Assembly (NCBI GenBank): GCA_036435485.1
Contig: CM071595.1
Location: forward strand, 8,794,001 to 8,858,000
Origin: Saposhnikovia divaricata
Lineage: Eukaryota; Streptophyta; Magnoliopsida; Apiales; Apiaceae
DNA length: 64,000 nucleotides
Reading direction: 5' to 3'
Below the pieces are notes generated by a model. The model was not told the origin of the DNA. It was given only the letters and a program-made list of their open reading frames with translations, and did not search any database. Within the stretch, counting starts at the first letter, position 1, and the number at the start of each line of letters is the position of its first letter. Of the stretch, positions 43,988 to 54,959 are shown in pieces. Both the position numbers and the translations under genes were made by a program.

Positions 43988-44337
43988 GCCAACAACATGT
44001 TAGTGCAGTGGTTGAGCCACTGGCCTCCTTTGAAGGAGGTCAGGGGTTCGACTCCTGCGTGTGCGTGAGTTTCTTAGTTTGTATTAGGTTTCCTTTCTGT
44101 ATTTGTATTTCTGTATTTGTAATGGCCGGGGGTCCTTCGGAAACAACCTCCCTATTGTATAGGGGCATGGTCTGCGTACAGCTACCCTCCTCAGACACCA
44201 CTTTGAGTGGTATTATAACTGAGTAAGGTCCTTCGGAAACAGCCTCCCTATTGTATAGGGGCATGGTCTGCGTACAGCTACCCTCCTCAGACACCACTTT
44301 GAGTGGTATTATAACTGAGTAAGTTAAGTTTTTTTAC
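43988..44337 (+). mobile_element. tRNA-derived SINE, copy 2, with duplicated 3' body
   Basis: Same head as copy 1 (A-box 44001-44011, B-box 44045-44055). The 3' body (GGTCCTTCGGAAACA...AACTGAGTAA) is present twice in tandem, about 96 bp each. A perfect 13-bp duplication TTTAGATCGTCAA flanks it (43975-43987, 44338-44350). Its left target site overlaps the right TSD of copy 1, so it inserted later. Confidence 0.85.
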
Positions 44338-44350
44338 TTTAGATCGTCAA

Positions 44351-44619
44351 AGAACTAAACCAGCTCACCCTAGTCCAACAAGTCAATGACCATAGCTACG
44401 AATATGAAATCACTAATTGTAAGGCATTCACACAGATGATAGAAAACTGAAATTTGTCTATTGCATGTCCTCTGTACTACAAGATAACAAGATTTTATGA
44501 CTAACGACTAACGAGATTAAACTCCACCCTACACGTAACACCATTTATCATTGCATAAAATTTAAATCCTCACCACAAAATTTACAGAACCTGCATAGCA
44601 GACACTAATATTTTTGTTT
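44351..44619. other. 3' flank of the GRAS gene
   Basis: Short intergenic/3' UTR stretch with no other signal. Confidence 0.4.
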
Positions 44620-46251
44620 TCACCTCCATGCAGAACAAGTAACTAAATCTCTGTTTTTCCATCGAAGAAATAACGCCCCACTGCGATGTTCAAGCCTAAA
44701 ATTCCCACTATACTCCTTCAACATATCTTGTACGACACCTCCCACAGTGTAACTCAGCTGACATTGTGTATATCCAGCCATTGAAAGTCTTGACCTCCAC
44801 TTTCCAAAAAGTTCATGCCTTTCAACTCTCTCTTCCCCCTCGCATGCTATCATGTTGACGATGTCTCGTGCCACACAATGTTCTTCAGTGCTTATCCTCA
44901 GCCTATCATCTCTAGCACGAGATGCATCAATTGCTTCAAACATGGCTGTGTAATAGTCAAGTGTCTCTCTGAACCGAGGTAAGAATGGAGAAGTATTGGT
45001 ATTGGATTCTTGTTCAACAAGAGTCACTACCTTTGGGGACAAACTCTTGATCAATCTAAGTAGGCGGTCGCGATGATTTGCGGTGCTTACACTTTCATCT
45101 GGCATATGGTGCAACACATATGGAAAATTCACAACTAAGGCCTCACCATGTCGAACCCTGAGGTTTTCAAGCTTTACCTCTGAACCATTGATGGCTGCAC
45201 CGTGAAATTCAAATGGTACCCCACATGATTCTGCAACTTTTGATAACCTCTGCCCAACCAGTTGAAGTCCCCCACCTCGAGCATAAGCTGAATTGGAATC
45301 ATCAACACCTGTGACACGGATAATTGGGGGCCCTCCAGGCCGAGATGAGAGATCCTGAATGAGGGATACCCACTGGCTGCCTTGCGCTATTTGAAAATCA
45401 ATAATATGGATTCTGGGCTCATTTTCCACGGCTTCTTTAATGATAACATTGGAAGACATGTAAGCGAATTTGTAGAACGGAACAATTTGGTAGATGACAC
45501 CCATGTAAGACATTAGTTCAGAGCTTGTGGGCTCATTGCATTTCAGCTTTTTGTAGATTATGCTCCCAGAAGACAACAATCTTGCTTTAATCCCTTCCAT
45601 CATGTATGCACCCAACCGCTGCATAGGCTCCCCGGTAACTGAAACCATCCGTTCCAATACATTAATTAGCGGAGCAACATTTGACATATCACCATCTGCT
45701 ATTGCTTCAGCACAGGCAAGAAGGACTTGTTTCACATCCAAGCTTGGAATCATTTGCAACAATCTATCAGACTTCGTCAAAGGAGTGACTTCTGGAGTCA
45801 TACTGTTTAAGGAGTAACTGCAAACATCATCAGCTTCGGATTCAGGCCCTAGCAATTTACTTTCTAATTCCCTCAGAATGTGCTTCAGTACACTGCCATC
45901 ATCAATCATGGAAGAACCACTCAATGGTGATCCATATGTATTTTCTGGAGATTGATGTTGATCTGACCGGTATGACTGAGAATACTGGGGAGATAAAGGA
46001 CTTCGATTAGACGAGATGCTTGCACCAGAAGGGGAATCATAGCCAACATAATCAGCTGGAGAGGAGTCGAGGGTGAAAAACTGTTCATTGTAATGAGACG
46101 AATCTGCTGTCCCTTGACTGCTATTATCTGAAGACACATTGTTGTTTAATATCTGAAAGCGAGACACGCAATATGGTTCCACCTGCTGCATTTGTTTGTG
46201 ATACAACCTCTGGGTGGTCCCTGCACTCTGACTTCCATGGAATGTTTGCAT
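44620..46251 (-). CDS. GRAS transcription regulator, PAT1 subfamily (SCL13-like)
   Basis: GRAS proteins are plant nuclear (sometimes cytoplasmic) transcription regulators; the PAT1 branch acts mainly in phytochrome light signalling and stress. One uninterrupted 543-codon frame starts at ATG 46251 (MQTFHGSQ) and needs no intron. Residues 1-165 are a Ser/Gln-rich disordered tail that keeps the PAT1-type block HILRELESKLLGPE (124-137). The GRAS domain spans about 171-543: leucine heptad I (VKQVLLACAEAI), VHIID as IHIIDFQIAQGSQW (281-294), leucine heptad II, PFYRE-type FPYVLHHMPDESV, and the terminal SAW block WKNRDLVTCSAWR. Length is close to SCL13/PAT1 proteins (about 500-550). A 1.2-kb intron in the 5' UTR is inferred, as is common in this group. 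It looks intact. Confidence 0.93.
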   Translation of the reverse strand: MQTFHGSQSAGTTQRLYHKQMQQVEPYCVSRFQILNNNVSSDNSSQGTADSSHYNEQFFTLDSSPADYVGYDSPSGASISSNRSPLSPQYSQSYRSDQHQSPENTYGSPLSGSSMIDDGSVLKHILRELESKLLGPESEADDVCSYSLNSMTPEVTPLTKSDRLLQMIPSLDVKQVLLACAEAIADGDMSNVAPLINVLERMVSVTGEPMQRLGAYMMEGIKARLLSSGSIIYKKLKCNEPTSSELMSYMGVIYQIVPFYKFAYMSSNVIIKEAVENEPRIHIIDFQIAQGSQWVSLIQDLSSRPGGPPIIRVTGVDDSNSAYARGGGLQLVGQRLSKVAESCGVPFEFHGAAINGSEVKLENLRVRHGEALVVNFPYVLHHMPDESVSTANHRDRLLRLIKSLSPKVVTLVEQESNTNTSPFLPRFRETLDYYTAMFEAIDASRARDDRLRISTEEHCVARDIVNMIACEGEERVERHELFGKWRSRLSMAGYTQCQLSYTVGGVVQDMLKEYSGNFRLEHRSGALFLRWKNRDLVTCSAWR

Positions 46252-46474
46252 TTACAAATTACTAATTGACTCTACTGAAAAACTGTAATATCTGGCAACT
46301 TTTTTGGACAATTTAAAAAGGATTTTACAACTACCAAAGAGCAAAGATGTCAAAATCAGTCTTGGAAAACCATAATTATCTAAGAAATCTTCATCACATC
46401 TGAATGCAAAAGCATGATCATCTTTGTACTAAAAATTCAGATATGTTGCCACCTCCGACGAGACAAGGTGAAAC
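46252..46474 (-). other. 5' UTR, second exon, of the GRAS gene
   Basis: Non-coding stretch between the ATG and an acceptor-like TTATGCAG|GTTTCACC at 46475-46474 on the minus strand. Inferred from splice signals only. Confidence 0.5.
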
Positions 46475-47695
46475 CTGCATAAAGAAGACATAATTAATGC
46501 ATACTCTGTGGAAAATACAGTTTAGGACAAAGTTAAAGCAATACTATTTTGGTTCAAATAATCAGCAGTAGTAACTACAGAAAAATACTGCATTTTAAAG
46601 TTACCTGGACTAAATAATATATCATAACTAGAGAAAAAGGAAAGGACCTGGCGATTGTCCATAATTTCAACAAAAGACTTGACTAGTGCAGCAAAATACT
46701 TCATTTTAAAGTTATCTGGACTATATGATATAGTTTCTCATAACTTGGGAAAGAGAAAACGCCCTGGCGATTGTCCATAATATTTACAAAAGACTTGAGA
46801 TATGACAAAACTATTTATCAGGAACTCACACTCAAAGGTATTGCTATCTTTCAATATGGTCATCAGTATTGATATGCAAGTGGACAGTAAGATGACACCC
46901 AACGAAACTTTGAATAGAATTAAAAATTAGAATCTAGAGTTGAGACATTAAGAAAAGTTGACCTTTCATCCGAAGGCTAGTAGGTGACATGTATTGCAAT
47001 TTGCATATGAGACACAGAACAAAGCAACATTCAAAACAATTGATACACTAGGCAACAATAGTCTCCAATTCCGTAAATCCGTAGATAAAAAAAGTCCACT
47101 AACGACGAAGTTTAAGCCTCACAAGAACAAAAGAACACCTCTTTACACCAGAAAAAGACTTGATAATCATAATACATCACAAACTAAGTTTCGGAACAAA
47201 ATTCAAATTTCAGCTTATCAAACACACTTGATTAAGCCCATTTGAAACACTCCTAGATTGGCAAATTTAAAAAGCAATAAAGAGACTCACATAATAGCCT
47301 AAAATGGAAAACTTTAAGCATCTTAAAAATCATAATTATACAAAAATAGAATCCCAGTGGCCAGTTCATATATGATAACAACATCTAAACCACAAAATTT
47401 AACAAGATACTCAAATCAAACCCCCAAATTCACAAAATTTAATTTAATTAAAATTTCATATTTTCATAACATATCAAAATGACAAAATCAAGGCAGCCCA
47501 TGAACACAAAATCAAAAGGGTATTCAAATAACACAACAAAACACCAAAATCACACAAATCTGCAGAACCCATGCCAAATATACACACAAAACACACATAT
47601 TTCCAAGAAAAATCAAGAAAAAATAGAAACTTTAATTAAAGAACACATCTTTGGTTCAAGAATTACATATTTGTTATATATACTTACATACATAC
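46475..47695 (-). other. Predicted 5' UTR intron of the GRAS gene
   Basis: Donor AAAG|GTATGTATG at 47696/47695 and acceptor TTATGCAG at 46475 bound about 1.2 kb of AT-rich sequence without ORFs. It contains a tandem duplication (46581-46685 and 46692-46797), both copies with TTTTAAAGTTA, CTGGACTA and CTGGCGATTGTCCATAAT. ORFs on the other strand are not gene-like. Confidence 0.5.
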
Positions 47696-47775
47696 CTTTA
47701 TAAGTGAAGCAGTGACCTAAAGTTTGAAACTTTGATGTGTTTTGAAAGGGTGAGAGAGATATACATACAATGATG
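47696..47775 (-). other. Predicted non-coding first exon of the GRAS gene
   Basis: Read on the minus strand it has pyrimidine-rich CTCTCTCACCC followed by leader sequence up to the donor at 47696. The transcription start is not resolved. Confidence 0.35.
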
Positions 47776-47848
47776 TTGTGTGTATGTAAAATTGTGTTTT
47801 GTTGACATGGTAAAACTCTAGATGTGTGGTTTTATGTTTCTTGATATA

Positions 47849-48006
47849 GGGTCTTTGTGTACTTATTTGCCCTTGATGTTTAGGGTAATTACAGGTTTGC
47901 CACTGATAGGAGTATTTGGACCGACAGGAGCCTTGCACTGACCAAAGTACTGGTCAGTGGTTTAGTTGCAGCTACATTAACCGGTTTCAGAAACTAAGAA
48001 AGGATA
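47849..48006. repeat. Direct repeat copy A upstream of the GRAS gene
   Basis: About 160 bp repeated at 48853-49014 with few changes. It carries the inverted repeat CACTGACCA / TGGTCAGTG with a 6-nt loop (47936-47959). Confidence 0.8.
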
Positions 48007-48020
48007 TTCTTACCATTTTA

Positions 48021-48852
48021 AGGGTCTGTTTGACTTATCTTAAAATAAGTAACTTATAATTTTTTTTTTTTTTTTTTTTTTTTTTTGATAAGTGTCATAT
48101 AAATGATAAGTAAATCAGAGTTTGTAAATCAATAGAGTGTTTGGTAAATCAGAACTTATAAATAGTGTTTGGTAAATCATAACTTATAAGTTAACTTTTT
48201 TTATTATTTTCAAAATATTTGTTTTTTAATATATATATCAATGGATAGATCTCGATGAGTAGAAAAATTTGATATATACATACAATTTTCTAATGAACGG
48301 ATCAAAAGATATATGATTTTGAAAATTTGAAAAATATTATATATTGTGTGTATCGAGAAATAGGAATAAAATGAAAGTTGAATGTTAGAATTCCTAACTT
48401 ACAACTTATTTCCAAAAAATTAGCAAATAAGCACTTTGACAGAGCATCTCCAATGGAAGAGACCTCTTAGGTAAAATTTAAAATCAATTACCATAAATAA
48501 GAATTATAAAGAATGTGTAAAAAAATTTGCACTCCAATGGGGTAAAAACATTGTCTATAATTATAGATAATCTCTTGATGTTGGCTATATTTGTCGAACC
48601 TCTACAGACCTGTAGTGAATTGTCACATCACTTATTTCTATATTAAAATTATATATTCCATTAATAACAACTTGAAATATTAATAACATACCATTTTTAA
48701 AATAGAGCCAAACATTATAGTCAATACCATCGGAACACAATGTCTTACAGGTTCGACAAATTTTACATAATCAATATTTTATGTAATTTAGCTAATCATT
48801 TTTAGCAAACGCCATTGGAGATGCTCTTATTTACATAAACACTTCAAATAGA
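48021..48852. mobile_element. MITE (GGGxCTGTTTGG type) containing a nested Harbinger-like MITE
   Basis: The left part (GGGTCTGTTTGAC, then AAAATAAGTAACTTATAA and TTTGGTAAATCAGAACTTATAA) matches the element at 58816-59309, with an added T run at 48059-48086. The right end TTATTTACATAAACACTTC continues it beyond the MITE at 48442-48826. The outer TSD was not resolved. Confidence 0.6.
48442..48826. mobile_element. PIF/Harbinger-like MITE, 385 bp
   Basis: Ends GAGCATCTCCAATGG and CCATTGGAGATGCTC form a perfect 15-bp inverted repeat, the same family type as 41031-41447. It is nested in the older MITE. The right flank is TTA; the left flank has decayed. Confidence 0.75.
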
Positions 48853-49014
48853 TCTTTGTGTACTTATTTGCCCTTGATGCTTAGGGTAATTACAGGTTTG
48901 CCACTGAAAGGAGTATTTGGATTTCGGACCGACAGGAGCCTTGCACTGACAAAAGTACTGGTCAGTGGTTTAGCTGCAGCTACATTGACCGGTTTCAGAA
49001 ACTAAGAAGGGAAA
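48853..49014. repeat. Direct repeat copy B upstream of the GRAS gene
   Basis: Second copy of 47849-48006; the inverted repeat here has one mismatch and a short TTTCGG insertion is present. Copies A and B bracket the MITE block. Confidence 0.8.
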
Positions 49015-49046
49015 TTCCAACCTTTTTAAGTCATGCTCCCTTCAAT

Positions 49047-49593
49047 TGAGGTGTACATGGGTTGGGTTGACCGGATTCAAAAAAGAAAAGATCCAATTCA
49101 ATTAATATGATTTATAAATTTTCAATTCATAAATTAAAAAATATATATGCAACTCAACCCAGTAATTGTATATTGGATTGGGTCGATTTGAGTTGGATTG
49201 ATCGGATTGAAATAAATATAATCGATAAAAATATACCTATTTCTTCGTAATAAAAAAATTATATCATATATTTTCAAATGTAACGATTATGTGTCAAAAG
49301 TAGTATATAAAAATTATGTATTTAGGTTAACAAACACACTAAAATAGTTATTATTTACAGGTTAAATAAATTAAAAACATATGGATTAATATGAATATAT
49401 CATAACGGGTCGGGTGGGGTCGGGTGAGGTTAAATAAGGTTAAAATTTATTAAGCCCTAACTCTGCCCAACTTATTTGGTTTAATAACAAATCAACCCAT
49501 TTAACTTTCGACAGTTTAATTTGTTGGGTCCAAAAAAAGATTGGGTTGGGTTGAATTATTGGGGTTGAGTTAATTTTGTGCAGTTCTACCTCT
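49047..49593. mobile_element. hAT-like non-autonomous element, degenerate
   Basis: The left GAGGTGTACATGGGTTGGGT and the complement of the right end, AGAGGTAGAACTGCACAAAA then TTAACTCAACCCC, are imperfect inverted ends. The inside has GGTCGGGT/GGGTTGGG words typical of plant hAT-like elements and no ORF. No clean TSD was found. Confidence 0.45.
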
Positions 49594-50763
49594 AACTTAA
49601 ATTATACAAGGCTTTGATTTTTTTCGCACATTTCAATGCGTTTGGAAGAGATATTTGTAAATAATAATTTTTTCATTTTTTTATTTATATAAAAATATAA
49701 ATCTTCTACTTTTATATAAAATAAAAAATTTGTAAAAAAATATTATTTACATACATTTTTCGAACATATTAAAATGCATGAAAAGATCAAAAAATCATAT
49801 AAATTGGGATGAAATGAGTACTATTTAAAGTTAATATTTCTTGCGTAAATTTGTAGTGATTTATGGAGAAGCGTAAAATAATGTAGTGATTTTTTATATG
49901 CCATCATTTAAAATGAATTTTTTATAAAACTTACACTAGGATTTTAAACATATGTTTTTAACATTGAGGATGTCATATAATGATTTTCAAGATAATAATA
50001 TTTACTCTGTCAAAATATATGTAAAATTTGCATGTATGTTATTTGTTGACTCTTTTTCATAAACGGAATAAATTTGATTGTTTTTTTGGATATTATAACT
50101 GATAAGATTTTCTAAATATTATATATTTTATAATTGATAAGATTTGAAATCCCGATAGAAATGAAAATTGAATTTACAGCCTGGAATGATAAGTTTGAGC
50201 TAATAAGTTTTTTCTTTTTCTAAACAAAAAACAATTTTTTAGGAAAATATCATTAATTGAAAAATTAATTTTAGAAAAAATAGGTTCTACCATATTTTCC
50301 AAAAAACAACTTTTTAGTTTTCGCGGAAAGTAACTGATTTCACCGTCATATCTCACCGCTAATAAGCTTTCTTAAATTTGGTTTGAATGAGAAATTATTT
50401 GTTTTAAAAATTTAAAAACCTATTGTAAAAATGAACAATTTCATGAGACAAAATAATTTCATAGCTAATTTTATATTATTATTCCTTGAATAGAAATTAA
50501 AATTCCCAATTATTTGAATGAATCAGTAATAAAGTTATGTTGGATTCTTACCTGTATCAACATATATGTATTGAAAAGACTACGGAATCAAACAAAAGTT
50601 TCCAAAAACTTTTCCAAATCACATTTGATTTTAATTGGTTGTGAAAATAATAATGAAATGGATCTCAATATATTTACATCAATCACCCAATTAAAATATT
50701 TCATGTATTGTGATTTAGGAGATTTTTTTTTGGATCCCTAGCATTGCTCTTATTTATTAGATA
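49594..50763. other. AT-rich intergenic DNA
   Basis: Short ORFs here (60-75 codons) have no protein-like composition. No element boundary was recognised. Confidence 0.35.
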
Positions 50764-51021
50764 CTCCCTCCGTCTCAAAAAACTCTTCCCATTTTAAAAA
50801 ACACGTTTGCCAACGCACACTTTTGATCGTTAATATCTTGAATTTTGTATTAGTACTAAATATAAAAACTTCACTGTATTAAAGTACTCATAATTACGAA
50901 TCCAACAAGATCACTCATGACTATATTTGGTCTTATAGATTATGCGTAAATTAGTAATTTGTCTCATGTTATGAACAGGGCCGACATTGCAAAGGGGAAG
51001 ATTAATTTGAGACAGAGGGAG
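50764..51021 (+). mobile_element. Stowaway MITE, copy 1
   Basis: Ends CTCCCTCCGTCTC and GAGACAGAGGGAG, flanked by TA on both sides (50762-50763, 51022-51023), the Tc1/mariner target. 258 bp, no ORF. It is nearly the reverse complement of copy 2. Confidence 0.88.
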
Positions 51022-51033
51022 TATTAATAACTA

Positions 51034-51292
51034 CTCCCTCCGTCTCACAATTCTTTTCCCGTTTAATATGTCGGGACTGTTCATAACATGAGACAAATTG
51101 CTAATTTACGTCTAATCTATAAGTCCAAATATAGTCATGAGTGATCTTGTTGGATTCGTATCTATGAATACTTTAATACAGTGAAGTTTTTATATTTAAA
51201 ACTAATACGAAATTAAAGATATTAACGATCAAAAGTGTGCGTTGGCAAACGTGATAAAGGTAAACAGGAAAAGTTTTAAGAGACAGAGGGAG
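51034..51292 (-). mobile_element. Stowaway MITE, copy 2 (inverted)
   Basis: 259 bp, the same ends and TA flanks (51032-51033, 51293-51294). Internal blocks such as ATGAGACAAATTGCTAATTTACG and CAAAAGTGTGCGTTGGCAAACG are the complement of copy 1. Only 12 bp separate the two. Confidence 0.88.
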
Positions 51293-51294
51293 TA

Positions 51295-52233
51295 ATGATT
51301 ATTCTTAAGCTTAATAAAAAAGGAGGAGGCGGTTCCGTACACAGTTTAGGATGTGTCAAATGGCATTTATGTTATTAACATAAAACAAATGGGTACTTTT
51401 GTAAAAACACTCAATACCGCGTTGTTTACGACGGTTGCTGATTCGTTACTCGGGACGCTCTGGTTCGTCGAAGTAGCTTCCTGTTGCGAAATTATCATGT
51501 GATTTTTTATATTTTATTACAAAAATATAATATTATTATTTTATTATAATATCCATTTTTCTTTATCTTTTGCTGATAGGCATATGATGACTTAAAATTT
51601 AGGGGTAATGATTACTTCATTGCTGAGGTTTCATTATTCTACACTCCATTACATTATCGCTTTAGTCCTGCAATTTACAATTTCTTATTATTGTGCCCCA
51701 CTAAAACCTACACTAGACATAATTCAAGTATTTGAGAATTTATTCTATTGTTTCTCCTTCGATTTTCGGTTATCTCGAAATTTATTAGAATTGATATTTA
51801 AAATATATAAATTTAATTATGCAAAACTTTTATAGTATGTAAAGTTCGAAGAAGTGTAGAGAAGTATAAAATTGTGAAGATTTAAATTTTTGTTATTTGG
51901 GCTGTAATTTTATTAGGAAAAAATATTGTTTATATTTTATTTAACAAAACTTAAAACTTTTTTATATTTTGCAATTATTTTTATTAACGGAGCTAAGAAA
52001 ATTAGTTATCTTTATTAACGTAAATCTTTGGCATCTCCAGCACATGCTAGCAAAGCTAGTTTATAAAGAGGATTGTTTGGGTGCCATTTTCGCTTTTTAG
52101 ATTTGAAGAGATTTGAAGCTATTTGAGTTGAAGAGTTTTGTAAAAAGTAATATGTTATAGTTTGATTGATAGATAGTTGCTTATATAAGAATACCAAACG
52201 TTTTTACTAAAAAAAGCGAAAGTAACTTTGTGT
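51295..52233. other. Intergenic DNA
   Basis: 51310-51500 is relatively GC-rich for the area but has no long frame. A 75-codon plus ORF at 51608-51835 shows no recognisable motif. No gene is supported. Confidence 0.35.
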
Positions 52234-52410
52234 AGGGAACCTGAGATGTATCTCAGATTACGTGAGATATATATGATTTGTATGTAAAAATAAGATGGAC
52301 AACTTTGTAAAATCAAACATTTTTAATTAGCCCTGCGAGCCCATTCATATTTAGAGTATATTTTGTACATATCTTAGGAAAAGTTTCCGAAGATCAATCT
52401 CAGGATCCTT
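52234..52410. repeat. MITE-like repeat (CCTGAGATxTATCTCAG), copy 1
   Basis: Begins AGGGAACCTGAGATGTATCTCAG and ends ATCTCAGGATCC, giving imperfect inverted ends. It shares AATTAGCCCTGC and ATATCTTAGGAAAAGTT with the copy at 58194-58377. Confidence 0.6.
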
Positions 52411-52417
52411 TTTCTAA

Positions 52418-54440
52418 TCTATACTATTATATAAAAACCGAAACATTAAAAGTTTGGTTAGTCAGTCGGTCGGTCGGTTGGTCGGTACTGTTGATTTTAC
52501 TTATTAATCAATTTTCTTATTGAGTTTAAACATATTATCTTTTCTATTTTTCAAAAACTAACTAATTTCCTAAAATATAATATCCTTTTATATTTTATCT
52601 AACTAAAATTTCTACTTTATTAATCAATTTCCTTTTTCAGGTTAGACATGTTACCTTTTCTACTAACTAATCAATTTCCTTCTTCAGGTTAAACATACTA
52701 TCTTTTCTCTTTTTCAAAAATTAAATAATTTCCTTTTTATGATAAAATATAATATCCCTGTATATTTTATCTAACTAACTAATTTCCTAAAATACAATAT
52801 CCTTTTATATTTTATCTAACTAAAATTTCTACTTTATTAATCAATTTCCTTTTTCAGGTTAGACATATTACCTTTTCTACTAACTAATAAATTCCCTTAC
52901 TTAATTACAGATAAACTAACTAATCAATTTCCTTCTTGTGTTTAAACATATCATCTTTTCTATTTTTCAAGAACTAACTAATTTCCTAAAATATAATATC
53001 CTTTTATATTTTATCTAACTAAAATTTCTACTTTATTAATCAATTTCCTTTTTCAGGTTAGACATATTACCTTTTCTACTAATCAATTCCCTTCTTGAGG
53101 TTAAAAATATTATCTTTTCTCTTTTTCAAAAACTAAATAATTTCCTTTTTATGATAAAATATAATATCCCTTTATATTTTATCTAACTAACTAATTTCCT
53201 AAAATACAATATCCTTTTATATTTTATCTAACTAAAATTTCTCCTTTATTAATCAATTTCCTTTTTCAGGTTAGACATATTACCTTTTCTAAACATTAAA
53301 AGTTTGGTTAGTCGGTCGGTCGGTTGGTCGGTTGGTCGTTACTGTTGATTTTACTTATTAATCAATTTTCTTATTGAGTTTAAACATATTATCTTTTCTA
53401 TTTTTCAAGAACTAACTAATTTCCTAAAATATAATATCCTTTTATATTTTATCTAACTAAAATTTCTACTTTATTAATCAATTTCCTTTTTCAGGTTAGA
53501 CATATTACCTTTTCTACTAACTAATCAATTTCTAACTAATCAAATTCCTTCTTGAGGTTAAACATACTATCTTTTCTCTTTTTCAAAAATTAAATAATTT
53601 CCTTTTTATGATAAAATATAATATCCCTTTATATTTTATCTAACTAACTAATTTCCTAAAATACAATATCCTTTTATATTTTATCTAACTAAAATTTCTC
53701 CTTTATTAATCAATTTCCTTTTTCAGGTTAGACATATTACCTTTTCTACTAACTAATAAATTTTCTTCTTGAGGTAAACATATTATCTTTTCTGTTTTTC
53801 AAAAACTAAATAATTTTCTTTTTCTGATAAAATATAATATCCCTTTATATTTTATCTAACTAAATTTTTCCTTTATTAATCAATTTCATTTTTCAAGTTA
53901 GACATATTACATTTTCTATTTTTCAATAACTAAACAATTTTCTTTTTCAAGTAAAATAGAATTTTATTTAACTAAAATATCTCTTTTTTTAAAAATAGTA
54001 CGAGCAGTTTTGTTTAATAAAATAACGTAATTATATTATAATTACTATTAACTAATCAATTACCTTTTTCACCCAAAAAACGGTACCTTTTCTTTTTTCT
54101 CTAATTAACATCTCTTTTTTTCCAATTATATCATGAACGGTTACCTTTTTCAACCAAAACACGGTACCTTTTTTCTTTTCTCTTATTAAAATCTCGGTTT
54201 TTCCAATTATATCACAGATGTTTCTATTTAATAAAATAAAATAATTATATTTTAATACTAATAATTAACCGATTATCTTTTGAGCTAAAACGTATCATCT
54301 TTTCTATTTTTTCTAATTAAATTCTCTTTTTTCTAGAAATGTCACGGGCAACACTAATTTCTCATTTTCTAAAAACTATGAGCAATTTTATTTAGTAAAA
54401 TGTCATAATTAAATTATAATTATTATAATCTAATCAATTA
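52418..54440 (+). mobile_element. Helitron fragment with internal tandem arrays, 3' end lost
   Basis: The 5' end TCTATACTATTATATAAAAA follows a flanking A; then CCGAAACATTAAAAGTTTGG and (TCGG)n words. About 850 bp is duplicated (52441 and 53291 start identically), and inside it a unit with TCAATTTCCTTTTTCAGGTT repeats about every 200-210 bp. From 54300 to 54420 it matches the middle of the Helitron at 56479-58093. No CTAG end is present, so it is truncated near 54440. No ORF. Confidence 0.65.
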
Positions 54441-54914
54441 CAATTGATTGAGAGTAAGTTTGGCAGTTTTCACTTAATTTAACCGAATTTGGAATTTTAA
54501 ACACTTTTTTTTAATTTTTTTTAAAATATACTTTTGCGCCTTGGTGGTAAATTTTGTTGTTTATAATAAATAAATTAATATTTTTAATATAATTTTTTAA
54601 CTTGTTATTTTTAGGAAGGTGTTAACAACCTTAGTCGTAAATTTTGTTGTTTATAATAAATAATTAATATTTTTAATATAGTTTTTTTTACTTGTTATTT
54701 TCATGAAGGTGTTAACATTTTTTTTGGAAGGTGTTAACCAACCAACTAACCAAATGTACCTTGTTTTTCTTATACATAGATAAATTAATATTTTTAATAT
54801 AATTTTTTTAACTTATTATTTTTAAGAAGGTGTTAACAGTTTTTTGGGAAGGCGTTAACCAACCAACCAACTAACCAAATATACCTTGTTTTGCTTATAA
54901 TAGTATAGTATAGA
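54441..54914 (-). mobile_element. Reverse Helitron fragment with repeated 5' ends
   Basis: The right end TATAATAGTATAGTATAGA complements a Helitron 5' TCTATACTATAC start and is followed by T. Going left, GAAGGTGTTAACCAACCAACTA and an AATATTTTTAATATA block repeat two to three times, with a second worn 5' end at about 54766-54781. The left 3' terminus was not found. Confidence 0.55.
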
Positions 54915-54959
54915 TTATTAATGACACTTATCTTCTAAAATAACTTTTTTTCTTAAAAT

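Noticed and set aside
44008..44297. Short ORFs on both strands across the SINE
   Set aside because: They follow the duplicated SINE body; no protein-like content.
47479..47703. ORFs in the 5' UTR intron of the GRAS gene
   Set aside because: Low-complexity Asn/Gln/Lys/Thr-rich translations of A-rich DNA, opposite to the gene.
51608..51835. 75-codon plus ORF
   Set aside because: AT-rich, no motif, no splice or promoter context.
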